A stretch of 64,000 nucleotides of DNA from Novosphingobium percolationis (GTDB lineage Bacteria; Pseudomonadota; Alphaproteobacteria; Sphingomonadales; Sphingomonadaceae). Where the stretch lies: the NCBI RefSeq assembly GCF_020179425.1, contig NZ_JAILYM010000002.1:1-64000 (forward strand), read 5' to 3'. Each line of letters opens with the position of its first letter. Within the stretch, counting starts at the first letter, position 1. Positions 42,940 to 51,989 of the stretch are shown in pieces. The notes beneath the pieces are model-generated. The model was not told the DNA's origin, ran no database searches, and saw only the letters and a list, made by a program, of their open reading frames with translations. The position numbers were made by a program, and so were the translations under genes.

Positions 42940-45096
42940 ATGATCCCTGTCCGACTTCCCGACAACCGGCGCCGGAAGCTGCCACTGCGTGCGTGGCTAT
43001 GGTGGTCATATGTTAGGACAGCGCTAGTCCCTCTTGTCGTTATCGAAATAAGTTTCTTGGTTATATACTGGCTGAGCGTTTCGGCGATCTACCAGGGCAA
43101 TGTCGCCTCGCTGCGCAAGGTTTCGCGCGAGTTTCTTAACGAAATCGCCGAGCGCGAGGCGGCCTCGATCGCCGGGACGCTCGACGAGACGGCGAGCCTG
43201 ACGACCATGCTGGCGGCGCAGGCAGGGCGCGCGATCGACACCGGGACGGTGCGCGCCAGTGAAAAGGCGCGCTTCGTCGAGACGGCCGACGGCGTGCTTT
43301 ATACGCCGCGCAATGACGGCGGCGCGGCGGGGTTCTATTCCAGCCGCAGCCGCACCGATCCGGCCAGGCTGGACAAGGCCGCGCGCCTCGCCGCACTGGA
43401 TCCGGTGATGATCGACCTGGTGCATAGCCACCCTCGCTTCACCTCGGTTTATTTCAATACTGCCGATAGTTACAACCGGATTTTTCCATTCATCGATGCG
43501 CTGGCCCAGTACCCGCGCAACATGGATATCCCCCGCTACAATTTCTACTATCTGGCCAATGGCAAGCACAACCCCGAGCGTCGGGCCGTGTGGACCGACG
43601 CCTACGTCGATCCCGCCGGGCGAGGGTGGATGATCTCGTCGATCGCGCCGGTCTGGAAGGCGGGGCGGCTGGAGGGCGTGGCCGGGATCGACCTTTCGCT
43701 GCGCACGGTGATCGACCGCCTGGTGGGCCTGCAGGTGCCCTGGGGCGGCTCGGCCCTGCTGATCGATCGCCGGGGCTCGATCGTGGCCTTGCCGCCGCGG
43801 GCGGAAAAGAGCTTCGGGCTCAAGGAACTGGTCGCACACGATTATACCGGGGCCATCCTGGGCGACACGCGCAAGCCCGAGGCGTTCGACCTGCATCGTC
43901 GCCCTGCCACCCGCGCGCTGGCCGACGCGATGGACAAGGCCGACCACGGCGAGATGACGCTCGACCTCGATGGCCCGCACCTGGCGTCGTACCGGACCAT
44001 TCCGGGGACGGGCTGGCGTCTGCTGGTGGTGGTACCGCAGGCGGGCGTCTATGCCGAGGCGGACCAGTTGCTGGCGCGCCTGACCACGGTCGGCTGGCTG
44101 ATGGCGGGCGCACTGCTTGCGTTCTATGTGCTGTTCTTCGCCTATCTTTCGCTGAGGGCGCGGCGGATGAGCGACGATCTGGCGCAGCCGTTCGGGCGGA
44201 TCGCGGCGATCCTGCACGGGATCGAGCGGCGTGAATACGATCACGCCTTTGCCGGATCCGGCATCCGCGAGCTGGACGAGCTGGGCCATCGCGTGGCGCG
44301 CACCGCGCACCTGCTGGGCGATGCGCAGACCCAGATCGCGCGGCACGAACGCACGGTGATGGACGCGCTGGTCCACCAGCGCAGGCTCAACCTCGAACGC
44401 ACCTACCTGGTGCGTCTGCTGTGCCATGCCGTCCGCACGCCCCTGGCGGTCGTGGACAGCAGCGCGCAGATCCTGAACCGCAAGGCCGATACGATCGAAG
44501 CGGACCAGTTGCGCCAGCGGGTCGGGCGTATGCGGGCCGCGATCGAGCGGATTTCCGCTCTGTTGCAGACGCTGGTGACATTTTCCGACGAACGCGCCGA
44601 GCGCACGCTGGGCGCGCAAAGCGGCACGTCCACCGACCTTGCCGGCGTGGTGCGCAGCGTGGCCGCCGACCTTGCTGATGACCGACCGCTGGTGCTGCAC
44701 GGGGCGGAAACGCCGATCCTTGTCGAAGAACCGCTGGCCTTCGTCGGCGTACGCGCGGCGCTCGACGTGCTGTTGCGCAGCGCCTGTCGCGGCGATGCGA
44801 TCATCGCGGTGCTGACGCGCACCGGCAATATCGTCATGCTGCACCTGGAAGCGGCGGCGGCAAGTTCCAGCGAGCCGTTGCGGCCGCACGTGCCGCTGCT
44901 GGACGGCGACGAGGTGGGCAAGCGCGTGGCCGGGCGGATCGACGCACATGGCTTGCTGGAAGTGCTTGGCGGCCGGATCGGCCGCCGCGAGGTGCCCGAC
45001 AGTCGCGGCGCGGTGGTGGAGATAGATCTCGACTTCAGCTGCGCGCCCGAGGTGGCCGGCGCAACGCCGGTCGATGTCGCGGCGCGCCCTGCATGA
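42940..45096 (+). CDS. Membrane sensor with degenerate histidine-kinase domain
   Basis: The product is 718 aa. Membrane segments lie near residues 24-48 and 385-408, enclosing a large periplasmic double-Cache-like sensor (motifs DAYVDPAGRGWMISS and VAGIDLSLRTVIDRL). The HisKA helix is CHAVRTPLAVVDSSAQ with His496, but the usual acidic residue after His is Ala. The ATP-binding region lacks the N box (ALDVLLRSACRGDA in its place), and G1 and G2 glycine motifs are not recognisable. It therefore looks like a pseudokinase, perhaps acting as a heterodimer partner of the PAS kinase. It overlaps the receiver gene by 4 bases. Confidence 0.9.
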   Translation: MIPVRLPDNRRRKLPLRAWLWWSYVRTALVPLVVIEISFLVIYWLSVSAIYQGNVASLRKVSREFLNEIAEREAASIAGTLDETASLTTMLAAQAGRAIDTGTVRASEKARFVETADGVLYTPRNDGGAAGFYSSRSRTDPARLDKAARLAALDPVMIDLVHSHPRFTSVYFNTADSYNRIFPFIDALAQYPRNMDIPRYNFYYLANGKHNPERRAVWTDAYVDPAGRGWMISSIAPVWKAGRLEGVAGIDLSLRTVIDRLVGLQVPWGGSALLIDRRGSIVALPPRAEKSFGLKELVAHDYTGAILGDTRKPEAFDLHRRPATRALADAMDKADHGEMTLDLDGPHLASYRTIPGTGWRLLVVVPQAGVYAEADQLLARLTTVGWLMAGALLAFYVLFFAYLSLRARRMSDDLAQPFGRIAAILHGIERREYDHAFAGSGIRELDELGHRVARTAHLLGDAQTQIARHERTVMDALVHQRRLNLERTYLVRLLCHAVRTPLAVVDSSAQILNRKADTIEADQLRQRVGRMRAAIERISALLQTLVTFSDERAERTLGAQSGTSTDLAGVVRSVAADLADDRPLVLHGAETPILVEEPLAFVGVRAALDVLLRSACRGDAIIAVLTRTGNIVMLHLEAAAASSSEPLRPHVPLLDGDEVGKRVAGRIDAHGLLEVLGGRIGRREVPDSRGAVVEIDLDFSCAPEVAGATPVDVAARPA

Positions 45097-45476
45097 GCAG
45101 CGCCGCGTTCCGGATCCTCTGCATCGAGGACAACGACGAACTGCGCGAGGATCTTGTCGGCGAATTGCGCGACGAGGGCTACGAGGTGATCGAGACCGGC
45201 GACGGGCGCGAAGGGCTGGAGGTGATCGTCGCGGGCGGCATCGACCTGGTCTTGTGCGACGTGCAACTGCCGTCGCTCGACGGCATCGCGCTGCTGCGCG
45301 AACTCGGGCGGCGGATGGACGTACTGCCGCGCATCATCATGCTGACCGCATTCAGTGACCGGGCGACGCAGGACCTGGCGCTGGCGTCGGGCGCGGTGGC
45401 GGTGATGGTCAAGCCGATCGACTTCGGCGCGGTGCTGGCGCAGGCTGAAACGCTTCGGCACCAGCGCCGCGCCTGA
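45093..45476 (+). CDS. Single-domain response regulator
   Basis: The 127-aa product is a lone receiver domain with all key residues: the acidic pair in CIEDNDE, Asp56 in LCDVQLPSLDG, Thr in MLTAFSD and Lys in MVKPID. It has no output domain and is translationally coupled to the membrane pseudokinase gene (ATGA overlap). Because its neighbour probably cannot phosphorylate it, the divergent PAS kinase is the likely donor. It is convergent with the winged-helix gene, 6 bases away. Confidence 0.95.
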   Translation: MSSAAFRILCIEDNDELREDLVGELRDEGYEVIETGDGREGLEVIVAGGIDLVLCDVQLPSLDGIALLRELGRRMDVLPRIIMLTAFSDRATQDLALASGAVAVMVKPIDFGAVLAQAETLRHQRRA

Positions 45477-45482
45477 GGCCAC

Positions 45483-46262
45483 CTATCTGCCCGGCGATTT
45501 GCCGGTCGCGGCGACCAGGCGGTAGCCGACCCCCTTTTCGGGAACGATGGCGTAGCCGGTGTTGAGCTTGGCGCGCAGCTTGCTGACGATGACGCGCAAG
45601 TGTTCGATGGTCAGCGTTTCGACCCGTTCGGCAACCCGATCGCGCAGCGCCTCGTAGGGCACGGCCACGCCCATGCGTTCGGCGAGCACCACGATGAGCG
45701 CGGTTTCGCGGGCGGACAGTCCGGCAGGATCGGCGATACCCGAGACGTCATCGCCCTGGTCGCGCGGCGCATTGGCACGATAGCGCCCGACGATTGCCCG
45801 CGTGCGCGCGACGATTTCCTCAGGGCCGGTCTTGGCCAGATCGATCACGTCGTCGAACCCTGCGTGAAGGGTGCGTGCGACCTTGCGCGGCTCGCAATCG
45901 CGCGAGATCGCGATGCGCGCGCAATGGCGCAGCAGGAGCGCATTGCGGCGCAAGGCCGCGCCCACCCGGACCAGATCGGCGCCGCCGATCAGGATGACGT
46001 CGAACGGGCCATGATGGCGCGACAGGAACGTGGTGTCGGCGTCGCGAAACGAGAAGGTCAGCGCATCAGGGAACACTGCGCGCACCATGGCGTGGCGTTC
46101 ATCGCGCGCTCGGTCGTCGAAGCCGAGATAGCGGACAGCGATTTCCGACCCGCGCAGAACCCGGTCGAACGATATGTCGTCGTGGGTATCCGCTGCAAGC
46201 GCCGCCGGATCGCCAGCAAAGGCAATGTCGGGGCAACGCAGGGCGGCGGCGGCATGCTTCAA
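45483..46262 (-). CDS. Winged-helix regulator with degenerate receiver
   Basis: The 259-aa product starts at TTG 46262; no better in-frame start was found, so the start is uncertain. Residues about 85-160 resemble a receiver (VILIGGADLVRVG...ISRDCEP...LHAGFDDVIDLA) but no phospho-acceptor Asp in the right context or Lys is visible. Residues 170-255 are an OmpR/PhoB-type winged helix with LSARETALIVVLAE, IEHLRVIVSKLRAKL and GVGYRLVA. It probably binds DNA without classical phosphorylation and may be the output of the cluster. Confidence 0.88.
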   Translation of the reverse strand: MKHAAAALRCPDIAFAGDPAALAADTHDDISFDRVLRGSEIAVRYLGFDDRARDERHAMVRAVFPDALTFSFRDADTTFLSRHHGPFDVILIGGADLVRVGAALRRNALLLRHCARIAISRDCEPRKVARTLHAGFDDVIDLAKTGPEEIVARTRAIVGRYRANAPRDQGDDVSGIADPAGLSARETALIVVLAERMGVAVPYEALRDRVAERVETLTIEHLRVIVSKLRAKLNTGYAIVPEKGVGYRLVAATGKSPGR

Positions 46263-46424
46263 GGAATCTCATCCGTTGCCGAGGGCCGGCAAGGCATCCT
46301 TAAGCATGGCGGAATGAGGCGCTATCGCCCGATTGGTTATGCAGGCTCCCGACTGCCGCGGCGCCTGCCGCCGTGGTCGGGACGGGCATTGCGGACCATC
46401 GGGCTGACTCTCTGCAAGGCAGGT

Positions 46425-46450
46425 GGAGGCGGCCGAGGGAGGCCGCCTCC
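46425..46450 (-). terminator. Hairpin after the dioxygenase operon
   Basis: GGAGGCGGCC and GGCCGCCTCC are perfect 10-bp arms around GAGGGA, 13 bases past the dioxygenase stop on the minus strand. There is no T-tract. The rest of 46263-46462 has nothing recognisable beyond the promoter region of the winged-helix gene. Confidence 0.6.
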
Positions 46451-46462
46451 GGGGGAAACAGA

Positions 46463-47416
46463 TCAGGCCGGCTGGTATTCTGCGGCCTTTTCCTTGCGCA
46501 CGGTGCGGCTCAGGCGTCCGTCGATGCCCACCGGCACTTCGCCATTTACGGTCGCACGCCGCAGCGTGCGGCGCTGCAGGCCGAAGTCGGCGACAGCGCG
46601 GTGCTGGGTCGACTGGTTGTCCCAGAACGCCACGTCGCCCTTGCGCCAGTTCCAGCGCACGACGTTTTCGGGGCGGGTGATGTGATCCTGCAGGATCTGG
46701 AACAGGCGCGCCGAATCCGCCTGGTTCAGCCCGACGAACTGCTTGACGAAGTGGCCCAGCAGCAGGCTGCGCTGGCCCGAAACCGGGTGGACGCGGACCA
46801 CCGGGTGTTCGGTTTCATAGACGGTCGAGGCGAACACGTTCTTCTGGAACAGCGCACGCTCGTTCTCGGTCGCATCGCCCTTGGGCGCGTTCTGGAGCAC
46901 GGCGGCGTAGTCGTAGAGGTTGGTGTGGACGGCCCAGAGGTTGTTCACCAGCTGGCGCAGCGCTTCGGGCAAGCCTTCGTAGGCGGTTTCGCCATTGGCC
47001 CACAGCGTGTCGCCGCCCGCTTCCGGAATGGTGATGGCGCGCAGGATCGAGGCCTTGGGATAGGCATCGACGAAGGTCACGTCGGTGTGCCAGCTTGAGG
47101 CTGCGTAGCCTTCCTTGCTGTCGAGTTCGAGCAGGTAGCGCGAACCTTCGGCCACGGGCACGGTCGGGTGCGCCACCGGATCGCCGAACAACGAGGCGAA
47201 CCCTTCGTGTCGAGCATCGTCGAGGTCGTGCTGGTCGCGGAAGAACACCACCTTGTGGCGCACCACGGCATCCTTGATCGCCTGCACGGTCGTTTCGTCG
47301 AGATCGCCAGAGAGCGTCACGCCCCGGATTTCGGCGCCGATGGTGCCGGTGACGGGCACGATGTCGAGCGGGGAGGCGGGGTCCTTGGCATTGGCGTAGG
47401 TAACGATGGCAGTCAT
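46463..47416 (-). CDS. TauD/TfdA-type Fe(II)/2-oxoglutarate dioxygenase
   Basis: The product is 317 aa from ATG 47416 (GGAG 8 bases upstream; ATG 47422 is also in frame). The iron ligands are His and Asp in SSWHTDVTF and the distal His in NQSTQHRAVADF. The 2-oxoglutarate Arg is in RRTLRRATV. Family members release sulfite or aldehydes from taurine, alkyl sulfates or phenoxy acids. With a sulfatase, a TonB receptor and an MFS permease in the same locus, alkyl-sulfate or sulfonate use is the best inference. It is the last gene of the minus-strand operon, 44 bases after the MFS gene. Confidence 0.93.
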   Translation of the reverse strand: MTAIVTYANAKDPASPLDIVPVTGTIGAEIRGVTLSGDLDETTVQAIKDAVVRHKVVFFRDQHDLDDARHEGFASLFGDPVAHPTVPVAEGSRYLLELDSKEGYAASSWHTDVTFVDAYPKASILRAITIPEAGGDTLWANGETAYEGLPEALRQLVNNLWAVHTNLYDYAAVLQNAPKGDATENERALFQKNVFASTVYETEHPVVRVHPVSGQRSLLLGHFVKQFVGLNQADSARLFQILQDHITRPENVVRWNWRKGDVAFWDNQSTQHRAVADFGLQRRTLRRATVNGEVPVGIDGRLSRTVRKEKAAEYQPA

Positions 47417-47460
47417 GGTCATTACTCCGAGGGTTGGAGGGGCTTCAGGGGAAAGGGCTG

Positions 47461-48843
47461 TCACTCCGCCGGCACGAGCCGGGGCGGTTCGTACGCGAGC
47501 TTGCGGCGCACTTCGGCGTGGGCCTTGCTGTCGAGCGGGAAGCCGGCGACCAGCAGCGCGGCGAGCGTGTGGGCGAGCGCGGGGCCGAGCGCGAAGACGA
47601 GGATCAGCGCACGCAGCGCATCGGGCGTGTTGACCACGCCGCGCGGGTCGAAGCCGAAGGCCGAGACCAGCGGCAGGGCCACGCCCACCGCGATCGCGCC
47701 GCCCAGCTTCTGCGAGACGCTGAACACCGAGTAGTAGAGGCCGACGCGGTCCTCGCCGGTGTTCGCACGGTGATGGTCGGCGATGTCGGCCACCATCGAG
47801 CGCAGGAACAGGTTGCCCGAGCCTTGGCTGAGGCCCTGCAGGAAGGCGAGCGCCAGCATCAGGCCGAAGCGGTCAGGGGTGAGGAACACGAGGCCGAAGT
47901 TGATCGCGGCCTGCACGAGTTCGGCCAGCACGGCGGCTCGGCTCTTGCCGAGGCGGGTGCCGATGCGCTGCCAGATCGGCCCGGCGAGGATGCCGAACGA
48001 ATACTGGAACAGGAACATCCCCGCCGCCCATTCGGGCTTGCCGAAGTAGATGGTGATGACGAACAGCAGCAGCGCGGTGCGCACGCCCTGCCCCGCCGTG
48101 ACTGCGGTGTCCGAAGCCAGCACGCGCAGCAGCAGCGGGTTGGCGAAGATCGCGCGCAGCGTTGACCTGAGGTCGAACGGGCCCTGTTCGCCGCGCACGG
48201 CGCTGCGATCGGGCAGCGCGGTCAGCGTCAGCCAGAGGCCGGGAATGGCGGTTGCCAGCACCAGCGTGCCGAACAGGGTGAGGCGCAGCGGGCCGTCGTC
48301 AGGCCGGATCTGGTCGGCAATGGCGGGCAGGAGTAGCGTGAGTACCAGCGCCGAGGCCGACAGGAATGTGAACAGCGAGGCGATGCGGGTCCGCTCGTGA
48401 TAATCGCCGCTGATCTCGCCCGACCAGGCGAGCAGCGCCGTGGTCGTGGCGGCAGCGCCCGTGTAGTAGAGCAGCACCGCGATCGAGACCCAGCTGACGC
48501 TGACCCAGCCGGGCGGGGGGAAGAACAGCATCGCGCAACCGGCGATGAACAGCAGGCCGCCGCCCGCGATCCACGGCCGCCGCCGCCCGAACCGGCTCAC
48601 CGTCCGGTCGGACAGTGCGCCGATCACGGGATCGAGCAGCGAATTGATCGCCTGTCCGGCCAGGAGCAGCACACCCAGCGTGGCGAGCGACATGCCGTAG
48701 TGACGGGCGAGGATTGCGGGCACGAAGGCCATGACCGGCTGCGCGGCGGCGTAGATCGGCACCGCCATGGCCGAAAAGCGAAGGAGCCTCGTCCTGCTGA
48801 GCGCCTGCGGAGCAGCATCGGCAGAGGCAGCGTAATAGGGCAT
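47461..48843 (-). CDS. GPH-type MFS permease
   Basis: The product is 460 aa from ATG 48843 with AAGGAG at 8 bases. It has twelve membrane segments. The loop DPVIGALSDRTVSRFGRRRPWI is the glycoside-pentoside-hexuronide:cation symporter signature. It is placed between the TonB receptor and the dioxygenase in one operon, so it should carry the imported organosulfur compound, or its desulfonated product, over the inner membrane. Confidence 0.92.
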   Translation of the reverse strand: MPYYAASADAAPQALSRTRLLRFSAMAVPIYAAAQPVMAFVPAILARHYGMSLATLGVLLLAGQAINSLLDPVIGALSDRTVSRFGRRRPWIAGGGLLFIAGCAMLFFPPPGWVSVSWVSIAVLLYYTGAAATTTALLAWSGEISGDYHERTRIASLFTFLSASALVLTLLLPAIADQIRPDDGPLRLTLFGTLVLATAIPGLWLTLTALPDRSAVRGEQGPFDLRSTLRAIFANPLLLRVLASDTAVTAGQGVRTALLLFVITIYFGKPEWAAGMFLFQYSFGILAGPIWQRIGTRLGKSRAAVLAELVQAAINFGLVFLTPDRFGLMLALAFLQGLSQGSGNLFLRSMVADIADHHRANTGEDRVGLYYSVFSVSQKLGGAIAVGVALPLVSAFGFDPRGVVNTPDALRALILVFALGPALAHTLAALLVAGFPLDSKAHAEVRRKLAYEPPRLVPAE

Positions 48844-48886
48844 GAAACGGGCTCCTTCGCGTCCGGGATCGTGGGCGGAGAGGGGG

Positions 48887-51292
48887 TCAGAACTTCGTGC
48901 GCAAGGTGGCGCCGATGGTCCGGGGTTCACCGACCTGGCCGGTGACGACACCGGTCGTGGCGGCGGACAGGCTGAGGTAGTAATCCTTGTCGAGCAGGTT
49001 CTTTGCCCAGATCGAGGCGTCCCACAGGCCGTCGGCGGTCTTGAAGCCGATGCGCGCGTTGAGCAGGCCGTACCCGGGCACATCGGCCCAGAGCGAATTG
49101 CTCGACGAGGTGTTGAAGTGGGTGCGGTACGACCAGTCGGCGTGGGCGTAGACGCTCACCTCGCGGCCACCGAGGTCGCCCAGCGGCGCATTGGCATCGG
49201 CGCCGAGGGTATAGGCGAACTTGGGCACGCCCGGCAGTTGCTGGCCCGACAGGTCCTGGTTGACGATGCCGTGCTGTTCTGGCGCGACCGGGGCATTGGT
49301 GTAGGTAACGTAGGTCGCTTCGGTGTAGCTGGCCGAGGCGTTGAACTGGAAGCGCTCGCTCAACGCGAGGTTGAAGTCGCCCTCGACGCCCTTCGAACGC
49401 ACCTTGGGGATGTTGGCGATGTATTGCCGGTTGACCAGCGGGTTGGCCGGATCGACGTCGGTGATCGCGGTCTGATAGTCGCTGATCTCGGTCAGGAACG
49501 CGGCGGCGTTGAGCGTGGCGCGGCGATCCCAGAACTGCGACTTGAAGCCGAGTTCGAATGAATCGACCTTTTCCGGGCGCACGGTCGCATCGGTGATGCT
49601 GGCGGGCAGCTGCGTGAGGTTGAGCCCGCCCGACTTGTTGCCGCGCGCATAGGTGCCATAGACGAGAACGTCGGGCGCGACCTTCCAACTGAGCGAGGCG
49701 AGGCCCGAGAGGCTGTCGTCCTTGAAGCCGGTTTCGTAGAGCGGGACGATCTTGTTGAAGTTGGCGCGAATACCCAGGATCGCGGCCTTGGCGGCATCGG
49801 GGAAGGCCGAGATGTCAGCCGCCTTGGCCACCCACTGTTCGAAGACGCCCTTCTTCTCCTCGTGGGTGAAGCGCAGGCCCGTGGTGAGCGTCAGCGTCGG
49901 CGTGACGTGCCAGTCGGTCTGGCCGAACAGCGCGAAAGTCTTCGTGCGCGGTTCGGAGTACGAGTTGACCTCGTAACCGTTAAGCGCCGCGTTGGCGACC
50001 GCAGCGGGCACGGCGGGGATGAACCACGTCGGCGCGGCCTCGCCATAGCCGGTCGCGCCGTAACCGCGCACCGTCTGCCAGAAGTAGTAGGCGCCCAGCA
50101 CGTAGTCGATCGTGTTCGCACCCTTGCTGGCGAGGCGGATTTCCTGGCTGAACTGGCGCTGGCGGTTGGCCTGCTGCGCCTTGACGATCACCGGCAGCGA
50201 AGTGTTGTCGGCGTCGTTGGCCGGGTCCCAGTCCCACCAGCGATAAGCGGTGATCGAGGTCAGCTCGGCAGCGCCCAGATCCCAGTCGACCTGGCCCGAC
50301 ACGCCATAGCCCGCCATGTTGGCCTGGTAGTGGCTGTCGGCTTCGCCCGTGCGGTCGAAGGCGTCGAAGCTGGGCAGCGTATAGCCGGGGAAGCGCGCGA
50401 CGCGGGCCGAGAAGTTGTTCGGGATGGTCACGCCATCGGCAAAGGTCGTGTGGTTGGCGACGAACAGGTTGAGCACGTTATGCTGGCGCTGGCGCGAATA
50501 GTCGGCGATCACGCGGACCTGCAGGTCGGACGAGGGCGTGAACAGCGCCTGCGCACGCAGGCTTTCGTTGCGATAGTCCTGCGCGCGGGTGCCGGTGGTC
50601 TTGTTATAGGTGAAGCCGTTGTTCTGGCTGATCGCGCCGGACACGCGCACCGCCAGCAGATCGGGCACCACCGCGCCCGAAACCGAGCCGCGGATCTGGT
50701 GATAGCCATAGTTGCCGATGCTCGCCTCGAACGAGGCTTCGGGCGCGAAGCTGGGCTTGCGGCTGGAGATGTTGATGACGCCCGAGGTGGTGTTCTTGCC
50801 GAACAGCGTGCCCTGCGGCCCGCGCAGCACTTCGATGCTTTCGAGGTCGACGAGGTCGAACTGGGTCAGGCCGACGCGGCCGTAGTAGACGTTGTCGATG
50901 TAGAAGCCGACGCCGTTTTCGAGGCCGTCGTTGGTCAGCGACACGTTCGACCCGAGGCCGCGGATGTTGATGTTGGTGTTGCGCGGGTTGAAGCTGAAGA
51001 CCTGCAGGCTGGGCACCTGCTGCTGGATCTGGCCGAGCGTGTAGTCGCCGCGCTTTTCGAGCGCGGCGGCGCTGACCACGGAGACGGCGAGCGGGATGTC
51101 CTGCACGTTCTCCTCGCGGCGGCGCGAGCCGGTGACGATGATTGTCTCGCCATCGGCGCTGTCGGCAGGGGCCACGGCGCTGTCGGCGGGCGCGGCCTGG
51201 TCTTCCGCAGCGAAGGCGGGAGTGGCGAGAAGGGCCAGCGCGCTTGCCGAAGCGAACAGCGCGGCCGAGGCAGTGTTGAAAACGGTCTTCAT
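48887..51292 (-). CDS. TonB-dependent outer-membrane receptor
   Basis: The 801-aa product has its signal peptide ending near PAFAAED (about residue 28). TonB-box-like GETIIVTGSRRREENVQDIP precedes the plug, with NINIRGLGSN and VLRGPQGTLFGKNTTSG. The barrel ends in TLRTKF. It is the first large gene of the putative sulfur operon. Its ATG overlaps the stop of a 62-codon upstream ORF (ATGA), implying translational coupling. Substrate import of a sulfated or sulfonated compound is inferred from the neighbours. Confidence 0.95.
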   Translation of the reverse strand: MKTVFNTASAALFASASALALLATPAFAAEDQAAPADSAVAPADSADGETIIVTGSRRREENVQDIPLAVSVVSAAALEKRGDYTLGQIQQQVPSLQVFSFNPRNTNINIRGLGSNVSLTNDGLENGVGFYIDNVYYGRVGLTQFDLVDLESIEVLRGPQGTLFGKNTTSGVINISSRKPSFAPEASFEASIGNYGYHQIRGSVSGAVVPDLLAVRVSGAISQNNGFTYNKTTGTRAQDYRNESLRAQALFTPSSDLQVRVIADYSRQRQHNVLNLFVANHTTFADGVTIPNNFSARVARFPGYTLPSFDAFDRTGEADSHYQANMAGYGVSGQVDWDLGAAELTSITAYRWWDWDPANDADNTSLPVIVKAQQANRQRQFSQEIRLASKGANTIDYVLGAYYFWQTVRGYGATGYGEAAPTWFIPAVPAAVANAALNGYEVNSYSEPRTKTFALFGQTDWHVTPTLTLTTGLRFTHEEKKGVFEQWVAKAADISAFPDAAKAAILGIRANFNKIVPLYETGFKDDSLSGLASLSWKVAPDVLVYGTYARGNKSGGLNLTQLPASITDATVRPEKVDSFELGFKSQFWDRRATLNAAAFLTEISDYQTAITDVDPANPLVNRQYIANIPKVRSKGVEGDFNLALSERFQFNASASYTEATYVTYTNAPVAPEQHGIVNQDLSGQQLPGVPKFAYTLGADANAPLGDLGGREVSVYAHADWSYRTHFNTSSSNSLWADVPGYGLLNARIGFKTADGLWDASIWAKNLLDKDYYLSLSAATTGVVTGQVGEPRTIGATLRTKF

Positions 51293-51477
51293 TGGTCGAT
51301 CCCTGAACCTTGTTGGTCGGGCCGTTCTTCAGCGGATCGGGGGGCGGCAGGCGCGCTGTCCGGCAGGCCGCCGGCGCACGCCGGGGGCTCGACGCCCGCA
51401 AGGGCGACGATGGTCTGCTGCAGCGACACCGGATACCGGCCCAGATCGCGCAGGTCGGCCTGCGTCAGTCTGTGCAT
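51289..51477 (-). CDS. Small upstream ORF coupled to the TonB receptor
   Basis: The 62-aa product has a Pro/Ala-rich second half and is of no known family. A strong AGGAGG lies 6 bases before the ATG. Its TGA overlaps the receptor ATG, so ribosomes leaving it would initiate on the receptor. It may be a regulatory coupling peptide rather than a functional protein. No membrane segment or signal sequence is seen. Confidence 0.5.
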   Translation of the reverse strand: MHRLTQADLRDLGRYPVSLQQTIVALAGVEPPACAGGLPDSAPAAPRSAEERPDQQGSGIDQ

Positions 51478-51606
51478 GGTCGTCCTCCTGCCGCGGCAAG
51501 CGGCGGAAGCGATGTGTCGTATGGTGGAGCGGAACCTCTGGATGCGGCCCGATGCGCCCCGTCCAAGGTGGCGCTCAGCGGCTCGTCATCGGTCCCCTGG
51601 TGCGGC

Positions 51607-51636
51607 TCAGCCGCGGGTCATGGTCATTCGCATCAT
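51607..51636 (-). CDS. Met-rich leader peptide
   Basis: A nine-codon ORF reads MMRMTMTRG with stop TGA, preceded by GAGGTG. Four of nine codons are Met. The stop codon lies in the loop of a GCGGC-TGA-GCCGC hairpin (51602-51614). It stands 130 bases before the 62-codon ORF of the sulfur operon. Such a peptide would stall ribosomes when Met-tRNA is short, as in attenuation, which suits sulfur limitation. No counterpart is known to me. Confidence 0.45.
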   Translation of the reverse strand: MMRMTMTRG

Positions 51637-51989
51637 GTCACCTCATTGGTTGAGGGGAACACGACGCCTGGCGCTGTCGCCCTGGTGTCGCGCGCTTTAG
51701 CACTTGGTAACGCGGAGCAAAGCTTGCCCGTAAAATGCCGCGGACCGGAACCCGAAACGAGAGCGGAAAGGCCGGTCGCCTCCCTGCCGGGGTAATGTCT
51801 ACCTATTCGGTTGAGTCATAACGGTCAAGCCAAAGCTTTACTATCAGCGGCGCGAGAAGGGCTTTTCGGCGCGTCGCGCGAAAAGTCTATTCAATGCGTA
51901 GACAAATGGGCGGGGCGCGATATGTCACACGGGAACGCGCCCCACGCGACCACGCGCGGGCGGTCCTCTCCATCAGGGAATCATCGAAC
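51637..51989. promoter_or_regulatory. Divergent control region of the sulfur locus
   Basis: This is 353 bases between the leader peptide and the sulfatase. AT-richer stretches near 51700-51740 and 51790-51850 are plausible promoters in each direction. No clear operator palindrome was identified by eye. No real gene was seen. Confidence 0.4.

Noticed and set aside
40289..42943. Plus-strand open frame opposite the PAS kinase
   Set aside because: The minus frame encodes all histidine-kinase boxes; this one has none.
49862..51700. Plus-strand open frame opposite the TonB receptor
   Set aside because: No recognisable domain, and it conflicts with the well-supported receptor gene.
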